Part shown: piece by piece, positions 13,591-23,754 of the stretch | Layout: each line of letters starts with the position of its first letter | Numbering within the stretch: the first letter of the stretch is position 1 | Position numbers and translations under genes: made by a program | The notes under the pieces: generated by a model | Databases searched by the model: none | What the model saw: only the letters and a program-made list of their open reading frames with translations | What the model was told of the DNA's origin: nothing | Assembly: GCA_963965975.1 (NCBI GenBank) | Contig: OZ014415.1 | Location: 4,717,001-4,781,000 of the forward strand | Direction of reading: 5' to 3' | DNA length: 64,000 bases | DNA from: Xestospongia bergquistia | Taxonomy: Eukaryota > Porifera > Demospongiae > Haplosclerida > Petrosiidae

Positions 13591-14398
13591 TACCACAGCA
13601 GACACAATGGTGGTAAAAAGCCTGTAAAAACACGTGACTTGCTACATTATACTAAATATACTGGTTACCAAAGTGTATATATTATATAGACAAGGACAGG
13701 TAAGATATTATGTTTTAAAATGACTTATTACAGGCTTAGTTAAGGTAATAAATGCACTAAAACTAAGAGCTAAATCTCACTGAATTAAAAGTCAAGCTAG
13801 ATATACTAACATACATGAGTACTGCTACTCTGACCATATTTGTTACTACTGTCTTTCCCTTTTGTTGCAGTGAGGAACATCATTATCAAACAAGCTGATA
13901 CTGATACAAAAGTAGACGCAATGGGGGTAAATAGGCTTGTAGTAAATAAAACACGTGACTAATATTATTCAGACTTGCTACATTGTGCTAAATATACTGA
14001 TTACTAAAGTGTATATATTACAGAGAAAAGACTAGTGAGATATTTTTGACTTATCACAGGGTTAGTTCAGATAACAGATGCACTAAAAGTACTGAATTTA
14101 AAACTTAAGTTGGGCAAGCTAGATATACACACACACGTGGAGTACTGCTACTCTGACCGTATTTGACTACTGTCTTTCCCTTTTGTTGTAGCGAGGAACA
14201 TCACTGTCAAATGACTTGTCTGTATGGAATCCAGTTCCTTCTTCTGTCTTGCTAAGCAGCCCTGCAGAAGTAAAGTCGAGACACACGGTTGCTAAAATGA
14301 AGGAATGGCATCTAAATTTATTAATTTCTAGTACAAATTTGGTGCCAGTAGTCTTGCTAAACAGCCCTGCAGAAGTAAAATGCTGACACACTGTAGAA

Positions 14399-15242
14399 AT
14401 GTGGCACCACTATTGTGAACTGAGAATGTTCAGTTGATGATGGATATTGCGCCATGATAATAACAACTATATAACTCCGTATATCTTATCTATAGTACAC
14501 AATGAACATTGTCTGTCTGAATATACGTTTATTAATCAGTTGTAGAGAACTAGGGGGCAGGGGGATGGAGCCCCCCACTTTTGAAATTGGGGGGGGGGGG
14601 CTCTGCCCCCTTACTGTTTGATTTTTGTCTGTGTGATATACAAGTATGCATGATGAATTCCACTCCTCACTAACAAACTGGGTGAAAAATAATTTGATTA
14701 TTCAAACAATCAACCACCTGTATATGAATCAATGACATTCACGAATTGGTATGCTAAAGTTAATTGCTCAAAGAAGCTAAGTGTGAAAATAATCGTTTCA
14801 CCAAAGTGTCTGGAGTGATCAAAGCTTTTGGTACAAATATGAGTACTTATAGAGGAGAGGTCAACTGTGTTGTCACTACTGCTAAGGTATAATAATATTA
14901 TTAAAGGTGCATATTGTCACATTTGAATGCAGCTTAACAACAAATTATACTATTATGAAATCGCGAATGCCAAGGTTTAGTTGGAGTCCATATAAATGGA
15001 GACAATGATTTAACTGACATATTAGACAAGATGAGAAAAAGAGTGAGTGAGCTAGAGTGAGTGCATGAGAGAGGAGGAAAGAGCTTTAGTATGTAAGATA
15101 CTGTCTTATAAAGTCTCAGTATATTGAATTAAAGAATACTTAATAGAGCAGTTTACAACAAATACTATCGAATCAGCCACAGTCCCATTCTAGTAAACAA
15201 CAACAGCACAACGTCTTGTAATGGTGGCTTTCAAAAAGCCAT
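14399..15242. other. Non-repetitive AT-rich spacer
   Basis: I see no gene here. It marks the end of satellite A. The only notable structure is the G-rich inverted repeat at 14,552-14,611. Confidence 0.6.
14552..14611. repeat. G-rich inverted repeat with a run of 12 G
   Basis: AGGGGGCAG at 14,552-14,560 is the exact reverse complement of CTGCCCCCT at 14,603-14,611. Between them are GGAGCCCCCC and a run of twelve G (14,589-14,600). The stretch can form a strong hairpin or a G-quadruplex and stands out in AT-rich surroundings. It may be the remnant of a mobile-element end, but I found no matching partner. Confidence 0.6.
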
Positions 15243-15492
15243 TTAGGAGAGCAGAGCAGGAGTAATTTTGCTGCAATCGCAGTTAACATTAAGGGTGTCT
15301 GTTGTTTCTTTTACAGGAAACACATTAAAAGAGGTAAAACAAATTTTAATTTCTCTGATATAAAGTACATTATATGCGTTATCTAATATAAAGTGCTGAT
15401 GATGAGTGATTTGGTATGGTAGTCCACCTCCCAGTAGGTCAAGGCACTGCAATTCTTTGGGCACTTGTTCTTCCTAGCATAGTTGAGTACAA

Positions 15493-15717
15493 TCAAACTT
15501 GATAAAATTCATGAGAGGAGTAGTTTCGAAAACCAGCTACAGTACAAAGATATGCAAGTGCATATATTACAAAAAATAATGGATTATTAGGGCAATAAGC
15601 TGATAATAAAACACACACCAGAAGTGTCCAAGAAAAAAAGCACAAGAAGATGCCAGTAACAAAGATCTTATAATATCCTGTCCACACATTAACTATCTGT
15701 CTAGATAATGAGAACAA
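15493..15717 (-). CDS. Candidate exon of a small membrane protein
   Basis: On the minus strand a TCTCATTATCTAG acceptor-like site is followed by an open frame that begins RQIVNVWTGYYKIF. It contains two hydrophobic stretches (VTGIFLCFFSWTLLVCVLL and PLFFVIYALAYLCTV) and ends AGFRNYSSHEFYQV before a TGA. The composition resembles a real two-helix membrane segment and not random AT-rich DNA. I do not recognise the family. It could be the last exon of a minus-strand gene whose upstream exons lie near 15,976-16,209. No polyadenylation signal was seen just downstream. Confidence 0.33.
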   Translation of the reverse strand: MFSLSRQIVNVWTGYYKIFVTGIFLCFFSWTLLVCVLLSAYCPNNPLFFVIYALAYLCTVAGFRNYSSHEFYQV

Positions 15718-15975
15718 AGAAAACTCATAAAATATTCATTATTTAAAAGTAGTATTACTGGCACTATTTGATGTCTGAGTTTGCTGTACATAGTATATCT
15801 AAAATATCTTTATAATATAATGTAGTGATACATTAGAACATCCCAGACAATTACAAAAATAGATGACTGTGAAGACAAATGACAGAAATGACTAAAGAAT
15901 CTTGACTTATGACTTGTTATTTCTCAAATGTTATACTTGAAAACAGAGAAACCTAAAAATATAAAATTCTATTTA

Positions 15976-16209
15976 TCAACTCTTATAATTCCCAATTGTA
16001 ACAATGACCTGATATGAACATAACAGACTATACACTTTAGATATATGAAGTACTTCACAGCAATACTTGGGATAAATCTGATATTCAACAGTATAATTAC
16101 CACTAGTTATATGTACAGATTGCAATTGCAAATTTATTTTTACTGAAAATAAGCGTAACCTATTGCTTTTACTAATTCTAGCTATATCACCTTCACTTTC
16201 GTAATACAT
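15976..16209 (-). CDS. Unrecognised minus-strand open frame, possible upstream exon(s)
   Basis: A 77-codon minus-strand frame contains SEGDIARISKSNRLRLFS and later GNYTVEYQIYPKYCCEVLHI. A GTAAAA...ACTAG pair inside it (intron-like, about 44 nt) would join the two parts. The frame lies upstream of the membrane-segment exon on the same strand. I recognise no family, and it may be chance. Confidence 0.2.
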   Translation of the reverse strand: MYYESEGDIARISKSNRLRLFSVKINLQLQSVHITSGNYTVEYQIYPKYCCEVLHISKVYSLLCSYQVIVTIGNYKS

Positions 16210-16336
16210 TAGTAATTAATAGTATTATATGTAGATATTTTTCATAACTATGCAACCTGTATACACTGTATTTAAAATTAAATCAATTTGCAATGAATTA
16301 TCTTTTACAGTTTTGTTACATAATTTATATGTATAG

Positions 16337-16818
16337 CAGGCATGGGGTCAAATACATTGAATAGTATTTAAATACAAATACAAATACTCTCAAAACATGA
16401 AATACAATATACAAATACAAATACTTCTAGCAGGAATGTATTTCAAATACAAATACAAATACTTTGAAAAGTATTTAAATGCTTTCCAAATACTTCTTTA
16501 TACTATCCCAGCAGGAAAATCCCCATTATTTGCTTTACATATAATGAACTAATCATTACAAATTATTGATAATCTCTTCAAATGTTTTGTCAGTTAGGCA
16601 ACATTGATCAGGGCAGGAAAAACTTTTCCTACTATGCTGAATAGTCTTTCCACAGAAACAAACAATTTAAAAAGGAGTATTTAAAGATTTCATGAAGTAT
16701 TTCAAATACAAATACAAATACTTCCTGTTTCAAAATTTCAAAATACAAATACAAATACTCAAAAAAAGTATTTAAATACAGCTAAATACAAATACTCATA
16801 TATTTGACCCCAAGCCTG
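16337..16818. mobile_element. Non-autonomous hAT element with 8-bp target duplication
   Basis: The 482-bp element begins CAGGCATGGGGTCAAATA and ends TATTTGACCCCAAGCCTG. These are terminal inverted repeats of 18 bp with one mismatch. It is flanked by ATGTATAG on both sides (16,329-16,336 and 16,819-16,826), the 8-bp duplication typical of hAT. Both subterminal regions are packed with AAATACAAATAC-type repeats and AGTATTTAAATAC palindromes. A decayed hAT C-terminus lies in the middle. The element cannot encode a complete transposase. Confidence 0.9.
16549..16656 (-). pseudogene. hAT transposase C-terminal dimerisation remnant
   Basis: On the minus strand the translation reads SVERLFSIVGKVFPALIN, then a stop, then LTKHLKRLSIICND and a second stop. 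In the hAT dimerisation (hATC) region the conserved sequence is SVERLFS-x-x-G ... L.....E.L..+..N, so the match is clear although short. The rest of the transposase has been lost, leaving an internally deleted, non-autonomous element. Confidence 0.8.
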
Positions 16819-16826
16819 ATGTATAG

Positions 16827-17871
16827 TATATAATAATGGATCACATATGATCTGTTTTGTAATAATGAACCACTTCTGTCAACCTGTTTCTATATGAGAT
16901 ACAACTATTTGAGACTCATGCAAGGTATTTGTGTGTAATTTAGTCTATCTTTAAATCTATAACCACATTTTCTTTGAATCATTTAAGTGTTAATTAAGTG
17001 TGTGTAAGCCTGCCTCATTCCTGATTTCTGTAATAGTTCTTATCTTTGTTCATTGTCCTTCCATTTAGTTTGATCTTTGTTCTTTATTCAATTTCAGATA
17101 AATACCTGATTTTGTTTGTTCCTGACTGTATCAATTTCGTTTAAATACAACTTCTACTTAAACTTAGTTGTGACGAGAACAGAGCTGCATATTCAACTGC
17201 AGTCTTGCCATAGAACTATACAAAAACTTTCAACAGTTACTAGTGACACTGATAGTCTAAAAGGCTATATAGAAAAGATTCTCCATATTTTCAAATGTAA
17301 TGTCAAAGTTTATGTCACAAAGAGTGTGACATAATTCTTTTACAACTTACTAAAGTGTATTGTATAGGCTTATTTAACTAAACTCACCATTGCCACTTTC
17401 TTATTTGTAGAATTTATTTTTTCAAGAGATTAGAAGTATTTGATAAGGTGCTACTTTTGCACATTACGAACGTTTTAGCGCTATATTCAATATTCTCCAG
17501 TAAAAATGGTACTTTTATTTGGCTAATGGTTGATTAAGGCATTACAAACATTTGTTGATCATTTGTCTTTTGTGCATATTGCTAAAAATAGAGAAAAGGG
17601 AGCTTCATTACTGTATTGTCAAAATAACTTAAATCCCAACTTATGTATTGTTAGTACTCATCAATAGACCTGATTTAATAACATTATTTAATATATTTGG
17701 GTTGATGTAGCCAGCATTTTACCATGACTGTTTGATTTTATAGAGATAAGGTGAGCTTGTATTCACTTCTTAACTTTTTTCTGGAGCAGAAGAAATTCCT
17801 CCCATGGGATTTCCATGTGATCCTGTAATGTGTTTTAATGCTTAGTGATTTTTCTGTTAGTAGGTATATTG
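16827..17871. other. Spacer without a recognisable gene
   Basis: This is AT-rich sequence. A 72-codon plus-strand frame at 17,116-17,334 contains TELHIQLQSCHRTIQKLS but resembles no family I know. I consider it unproven. Confidence 0.45.
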
Positions 17872-18190
17872 TGTAGTGGTTGCTAGTCGATAAACTGTAG
17901 ACGTTGTTAGTAGATAGACTATAGAGGTTGCTAGTAAGTAGGCTACATTGTAGAGGTTGCTAGTAGATAGACTGTATAGGCTGCTAGTGGTTATGTATAC
18001 ATTGCCTGCAGAAGTCTCTTGTAAGTAGACTGTAGTGGTTGCTAGTAGAAAATTTGTTGAGGCTTTTAGTAGAAAGACTGTAGAAGTTGCTAGTAGGTAG
18101 GTTTATAAAGGCAAGTAGTAGATAGACTTTAGAAACTGCTATAGTAGATGGACTGTAGAGGTTGCCAGTAGATAGATTGTAAATGTAGAG
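17872..18190. repeat. Diverged minisatellite, about 28-bp unit
   Basis: About eleven diverged copies of GTTGCTAGTAGATAGACTGTAGAG occur with variable unit length of about 24-34 bp. Open frames on the minus strand across this stretch are by-products of the repeat. Confidence 0.8.
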
Positions 18191-19394
18191 GAACCATAAG
18201 CTTAGACGTTGATTCAGGAAAGTTAGAAAGAAATGTGGTTGTAAAATCCACAGTGGCCATAATATTTGTGCCAATAGCGGCAATACTGTGTTCATGATAT
18301 TTGATATACACATACAATACAGGTAGAAGTTACACATATCTTATTGTCTTGTAATTTTTATGTTTTACTGAAGAATGAAATGTTCTGATATAATTACATT
18401 TTCTTAACTACAGTAATTGATCAATAAATGTATAGGGTTGATTTTGCTAAAGATGTCTTCATGATTTTGGTATAAAATTAAATCAGGAGATAACATAAAT
18501 TGTCGGAGTCCTGGTTGCAGTAAAACTAGAGTATAGAGACAAAAAATGTTACTCCAGAAAAAAAATTTGAGAGAGAATCAATTCTTTGAAGGAATTAAGA
18601 ATGTTGAGTGTTGGGGAATTATCAAATAGATATTTTTTGAAAGTGTAGTCTAGTAAGAATAATACTATAATATATATCATTCCACCTGGCATGTTTGCAT
18701 CTTATAACTAGGTAGTACTAAATTTGCTTTGAATTATTTTTATGTACATACACATGTATTGCATATGTTAGCTTTGCATCATATTCTGCAACAATTTGTA
18801 ATCTTGTGAAGACTTTGACAAGTACTATCTAGAAAGGCCATCTTCAATTGTAAAGATTATTTGGGATGGTGCTATTGGAATTGGGTAATTGACTTTGAAC
18901 ACACAAAGACCATAGCTGATCAAATATACATGAAAAGCACATACTTCTGCTATGAAAAACTTTCAAAATTAACTTAAATTAGGTGGCACAAATTCATTCA
19001 TTTTAAAGGACTTTAAGATAAATTTTAAAATAATATATTTATGTACATAAAGATTCCAGGAGCTACACGAGTGACATCTCAACTTCAATTATATGTATAG
19101 CTTTCTTAGAAATAGGCACAGTAAAGAGATGTTTACATGGAGATAAAATAAATTTGTCTATACCAGCTGTAAGACAAATGCTCTATATTAAGGGTACTAC
19201 CCTCTCCTCTTGCTAGATTTGTTAAGATGAAGATAAAATATAAAGAACGGGTCAAATCATGAAAAAGAAATAAATAAAATTCAAATTTAACTTTTCTAAA
19301 TTCCTTTTAAATTTTAACAAAATCCCAAACAACGTTGTTGCCTTAAACACAGATTTGACAAGAAAACGATATTTATTAATTGCTATCCTTGGGC
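18191..19394. other. AT-rich spacer, nothing recognised
   Basis: I found no open frame with coding character, RNA gene or repeat in this stretch. Confidence 0.5.
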
Positions 19395-19402
19395 CTTGGC
19401 TG

Positions 19403-20212
19403 CATAGGCGTATTTAGACCCGGGCCAGCACGGGCTTTGCCCGGGTAAACTTGGCCAGACCAAAATTAATTACATTTTTTCAAAGATAAATTTATTGCTT
19501 TTATTTACACAAAAAGATTAACCACTAACACATGCCATGTATGACTTCACAGTTAGCAATTAGCACCTCTTTTATGAACTGTGATCTGAGTCAGACTGAG
19601 TGCCAATATGAAAAGACTCTTGTAGACTTGGGCCTCTAGTAATAGTAGCAGTAGTGGTGTAGGCTGGTCCATCAAAAAAATCATACAATGTTCCAGAGAG
19701 TGAGGAATATGACACTGGAAATGACAGCAATGAAGAAATTGACAGAGAAATTAGAGGATTATTCTTTCTACTTTTCTTGTACTCTGCAGACACAGATGGT
19801 GATGGTATTGATCTACAGATTCATAGGGTATAGGTAATGATTTATCCACAATACCAGGAGTTAACGTAAATGTACATGTTGGTGATGTAGCATCAACCTC
19901 AAGCCGAGAGTAGATGGTCCTGCAGACATAGCTAAAGATAAATCCGAAAAGCCTATTCAACCAGTCGGCATTGATTTTCCACTTTCTGTTTTAGTCGATT
20001 GTTTAAACCTAGATGGTACCAAGCAACAGTAGGTTTTCTAGTATAGCAATCCAAATGATGCATTCATTCAGAACGGGTTCAGGGACAGGAAACATACCTT
20101 GTTTTTGGTTGAGTAAAAGTTTAAAATTGTTAATAACTATTAATAACTACTAATTCATAATGATGAATAATTAATAAGCCCTAGTACTTTTAGAGACCTA
20201 GATACGCCTATG
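19403..20212. mobile_element. Second non-autonomous hAT element, 810 bp
   Basis: The element starts CATAGGCGTATTTAGAC and ends GAGACCTAGATACGCCTATG. Its termini share a 10-bp perfect inverted repeat (CATAGGCGTA) with further imperfect matches. It is flanked by CTTGGCTG on both sides (19,395-19,402 and 20,213-20,220), an 8-bp duplication as expected for hAT. Just inside the left end is a GC-rich hairpin, CCCGGGC (19,419-19,425) pairing with GCCCGGG (19,439-19,445). Two overlapping minus-strand frames of about 70 codons (19,572-19,960) contain no motif I recognise. They may be the remains of the N-terminal part of a transposase or captured sequence. Confidence 0.88.
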
Positions 20213-20843
20213 CTTGGCTGATTTTGTACTGTCCAGGAGTTTGTCCCTGCTCACCCACTCTATTGACATTCCTCAGGTACTAGAAAACCACGCCTTATTA
20301 AATATTTGTGGTTTCAAGTGTTTTGATAGGGTGGAGCTGCAGTTGCTGTATACGGAAAACTTACAACAACATTGTATATAGGGTGGAGTTGCAGATACGG
20401 AAAACTTACAACATTGTGTGTAGACAGAACATTCTTTCGATTTAGCTAATATATTATAAATGATAGCTAATTAAATCCTTTCTAAACAGTTTGTTTACTA
20501 ATTTTTTTAAAAATCACTTTTCATATTTTCTTTAAAAAAATTTTTTTAGCATAACCTTGTTAGTATAAACAATAATCAAGAAACTAGCACTGCAGTTACT
20601 GGTCTCCAGGAACGTTTGTCCTTAATTTCTTACACTAGATTGTTTTGCATACAAATTTAAAAAACATTAGGCTATTATAAACATTTACATGAATTTTATT
20701 ACCGAGTTTAAAATAGTGACAAGCTTCACATTCTTATTTGCAAATATAAAATCATAATGACTTGCAATATACAAGGTGACAACATCATTCAATGTGACTT
20801 CTTAATATACATCATTACAATGGTTCACAAAAAATGGACTCAA
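20213..20843. other. Spacer with a short tandem duplication at 20,329-20,422
   Basis: GGGTGGAG(C/T)TGCAG ... ACGGAAAACTTACAAC occurs twice in tandem, from 20,329 and 20,381, with units of about 52 and 42 bp. An exon carrying the catalytic Cys box of the downstream USP gene should lie somewhere upstream of 21,203. I could not find it here. Confidence 0.5.
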
Positions 20844-21139
20844 TAGCCAGCAATAAGGGGAAATGTACTAAAATGAACAAATGGCCTTGTTGCTGGGTGG
20901 GAAAGACACACCCATATCAAAACAACTGACAATAGTATTTGTACTAACCTGACACACTTGAATATCATATCGTCGTTCACATTCAAAGTCTCAAAAGCCA
21001 GCAATAAGAGGAAATGTACTAAAAAATGAACAAATGGCCTTATTGCTGGGTGGGAAAGACACACCCATATCAAAACAACTGACAATAGTATTTGTACTAA
21101 CCTGACACACTTGAATATCATATCGTCGTTCACATTCAT
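20844..21139. repeat. 152-bp tandem duplication covering a minus-strand exon end
   Basis: AGCCAGCAATAAG...CGTTCACATTCA is present at 20,844-20,986 and again at 20,996-21,139 with very high identity. On the minus strand the unit carries GAATGTGAACGACGATATG ... GTGTGTCAG followed by GTTAGTAC, which resembles an exon end with a splice donor. The upstream part, outside the duplication, encodes SKAQLQCYECERRYDIQVCQ with a CxxC pair. The exon end would therefore be duplicated. I do not recognise the protein. Confidence 0.6.
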
Positions 21140-21202
21140 AGCACTGGAGTTGTGCTTTAGACCTAACAAGGCTTTTGAAAATCAAACCAGCAACCTATGT
21201 AG

Positions 21203-22450
21203 GATAAACTGTGTCCTCCAGTTATTGCATGTAACACCCCTGGCAAAACATCTGTGTGGAAATTAGAAACCCCAAACTTTGTTGAAGCATTGATGAATTA
21301 TTTTAATAGGTATACCACAAGCAGAATTAACACCAGTACAGAAAGAATACTTAAACATTGAGTGTGCAGTAGAAGATAACGTTGTTAATTCACAGATGAT
21401 AACAGTACTCATTTATTTCTAGGCAATATGATATAATATATGTAATTTAATAGACATTGATGACATCAACACACATAGATTTTGGTGGCCAGAATGATGT
21501 AATAGAAGGAATAGAATTACTTGATGATCCCTTACTGTTCAATCAATGGAGGTAATAGAGATTTAAGAAATATACAACTGTAATCAAGTAAGATGTTTGT
21601 CTAATTAACAGAAACTGTTTAATATGTATACAATCACTGAGAAACAATGTCCTATATGCAAGGAGGTCTGTTATAGTGTGTGTCGTTTATATTAACAATT
21701 AGATAGATGTTGGAGAAGAGTACACAAAAATACTACTAATTTCAGTAGTGGACATAAAGAAGACCGCATATCAGAATTGTGGTGGAAGAAAATATCTTGT
21801 TAATCAGATGAATCATCCCATCATTTGTAAGCTGTTTATTGTGGACAATAATGTCATAATAAAGCCTACAATGCATACCTTGCAATGAACGTCTAATGAC
21901 TGTTAGCACAAAAGTTGCTTCATTACCTGATGTACAGATAATAGGCATTTCTCGAAACACACATTCAAGTAAAAAATCAAACAAGCCATTGTTGCTACAA
22001 GAGTAAGATGCAGGCAATGTAATCCATCTGATATTATATCTGATAGGTCAATTACAATTGAAAGTACTACCAGACATGATTACACCTCAAGAACGTACAG
22101 ATTACTTGGAATAGCTGTTAGTACTGATGACAATGAAAGTATCCTTTTAATCTTGCTTCCATTTAGGTTCATCATGGACATCCATCCAACATCTGTAGAT
22201 ACAGGTCACTGTAAGTTATTATACAGCTATAAGATACCTACATTAAAACAAACACAATAGACACTGCATTAGTGAAAACACCAGGTGGAGAATGGATTGA
22301 ATATGATGACAATAATGTAAATACTAACTACGATTACAACAGAAATATAGATTACATTTCAGTGAGTAAAGATAATGAAAACAATGCATCATTATGATTA
22401 CCTCTTAGAGAAATGTATGTCTAGCTATATACAAGTCTGATGAGTCTGAG
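21203..22450 (+). pseudogene. USP (peptidase C19) half of a USP-Ulp1 fusion gene
   Basis: Short exons separated by introns of about 40-50 nt encode the blocks of a ubiquitin-specific protease in order. INCVLQLLHVTPLAKHL (21,204 on) follows the Cys box, whose catalytic Cys would be in an earlier exon I did not find. Next come GGQNDVIEGIELLDDPLL (21,454-21,551, like Q-x-D-A-x-E-F) and EKQCPICKE, the first knuckle of the zinc finger (21,612-21,665). They are followed by DVGEEYTKILLISV (21,703 on), PDVQIIGISRN (21,907-22,002), YRLLGIA and VHHGHPS (22,047-22,210), and then DTGHYTALVKTPGGEWIEYDD (22,192-22,316), the catalytic His box. The domain ends with RNVCLAIYKSDESE (22,409-22,450). From 22,261 on the splice phases agree and lead into the Ulp1 exons. 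Upstream, at least four junctions or exons are one base out of phase, one of them between HHGHPS and DTGHY. This suggests decay or assembly indels. USPs remove ubiquitin from proteins. Confidence 0.8.
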
Positions 22451-22611
22451 GTTAGCATGCAATTATTGTATATCACATAATACATATTGTAATTCATTTT
22501 GCTAACGATAGACTGTATTAAAAGTGATTGATTGTCCACCAATTTTAACATGGAGCGAAGTCAGTCTGTTGTTAAAATGTGCATACTTTACTGTTCTAAT
22601 ATTTCTATCAG

Positions 22612-22786
22612 AGTCCACTTGTTGTTGTTAATGAAGACAAGGAAATAGTAAGTGCATTGCTAGCAAAGAATTTATTCTATATATTTGAATAAAGGACTGG
22701 AAAGAGATTAAGGCACCATACAATACTTTACAGCCAGGAGTGTGGCTAACTGCAAAAGCAAACAGTGTATATATTATGTATAAATA

Positions 22787-22862
<76 letters not shown>

Positions 22863-23614
22863 CAGTATATATAATAGTATATACTTGTGTAGGTGATAAT
22901 GAATTACTTAATATTGTTAGCAAAAGATGTAAGTCAAATCATTTTACATGCACGTCACAGAAATTGTTAAAACAAGAGAAACATAGCCATTGTCAACTCC
23001 ACATTCCTTCCATTATTAAGAGCAAGAGGCTTTAGTGGTGTTATAAAATATGTAAGGCTTTTACAATTTTAACAAAGTATGAAAAGTAATAAATTATAGG
23101 GCAAAAATCTGTTAGAGAAAGACATGATCATATTTCCTATTCATTGTCCACAACATTGGATTCTCATCGTCAGTGCCTTAATCAACACAATATATGTTTG
23201 GGATACATTACATAGGTTGTTGATGTAAATGATAAGGTCATATATGAAGTTGATTCATATCATAATAGTCGGCCTCATTTAATAAATAGCATATGGTAAG
23301 AAATTATTACATAAGATAACATTTAAAAAAAACATAGGCTATATTTGTGTACATTGTCAAAGTTTAAACTATCCGTTAGTAAGTGGAGATACTATCATTC
23401 CAAAGTACATTACACATCCGCAAATGTACTTTTATGGTACTTATATACACACAGATGTGCAACAGTGGACACATGCCATGACATCTACAGAAATGTATAT
23501 ATATGTAAGGTATGTGAAAAGCATAGCTAAGATTTAACATTTACATTAGTCAATTAAACTTAACAGTATGTGGCAAGTTATCTCAGATTATCATATGATG
23601 AGGATGATTTTGAG
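22612..23614 (+). CDS. Ulp1/SENP-like (peptidase C48) half of the USP-Ulp1 fusion gene
   Basis: Consecutive exons join with matching phase: SPLVVVNEDKEI (22,612-22,647), DWKEIKAPYNTLQPGVWL.. (22,695-22,766), VIMNYLILLAKD (22,893-22,928), RNIAIVNSTFLPLLRARGF.. (22,977-23,051), GKNLLEKDMIIFPIHCPQHW.. (23,100-23,168), VVDVNDKVIYEVDSYHNSRP.. (23,216-23,295) and WLYLCTLSKF..SKWRYYHSK (23,338-23,404). These are the PGxWL, NSxF, PIHxxxHW and xVDSx motifs of Ulp1 de-SUMOylases. The catalytic His is in QHW and the Asp lies 17 residues later, the same spacing as in yeast Ulp1. The catalytic Cys motif (Q..N..DCG) is not clear. TGC at 23,474-23,476 (VDTCHDIY) is the best candidate, but the following Gly is absent and splicing around it is uncertain. 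YVASYLRLSYDEDDFE (23,567-23,614) probably follows it. The intron at 22,767-22,892 carries a long TA repeat. Confidence 0.82.
22784..22860. repeat. (TA)n microsatellite inside an intron
   Basis: A nearly pure TA run of about 75 bp with a single C interruption lies within the intron between the PGVWL exon and the VIMNYL exon of the USP-Ulp1 gene. Confidence 0.95.
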
Positions 23615-23754
23615 GTAGAGACTGTTTATTACATGTTGACATTATTTTTAAAAAATAGCTGACAACTTACAAGAAATGGATCCTTAAAATTAGGTATGCT
23701 GTTCATGAAATGAGTACACTCATTATACATTAATACATTGCCTGTTAATATCTA

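Larger units (their letters stand above)
1..14398. repeat. Complex satellite A (about 35 core modules)
   Basis: The whole stretch is built from diverged, mostly head-to-tail copies of one sequence. A typical unit runs: GGGCTAAAGCTCATTGAATT, then TAGATATACTAACGCACATG, then TTGGGCTGTAGCGAGGAACA, then GATTTACTGCAGAGAACACTGTC, then GGAATCCAGTTCCTTCTTCTG, then AACAGCCCTGCAGAA, then CATTACAAGCTGATACTG. Longer units add GTACTAAATATACTGGTTAC and GACTTATTACAGGCTTAGTT. Units are about 280 bp when short and 600-730 bp when full. I counted about 35 copies of the GTTCCTTCTT core by eye. Open frames of 60-107 codons on both strands recur only because the DNA recurs. Their frames are broken differently in each copy, so I do not call them genes. 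Copies differ by substitutions, small indels and module loss, which is much more variation than in the 143-bp array. Confidence 0.9.

Noticed and set aside
17984-18337. 117-codon minus-strand frame as a protein
   Set aside because: Most of it is the translation of the 28-bp minisatellite (repeated NLSTGN/NLPTSN-like strings).
20840-21169. 109-codon minus-strand hydrophobic frame as a membrane protein
   Set aside because: Its repeated halves come from the 152-bp duplication, and the reading runs through apparent intron sequence after a GTTAGT donor.
23345-23530. A separate 61-codon gene
   Set aside because: It is the unspliced reading of a Ulp1 exon plus the following sequence, not an independent gene.
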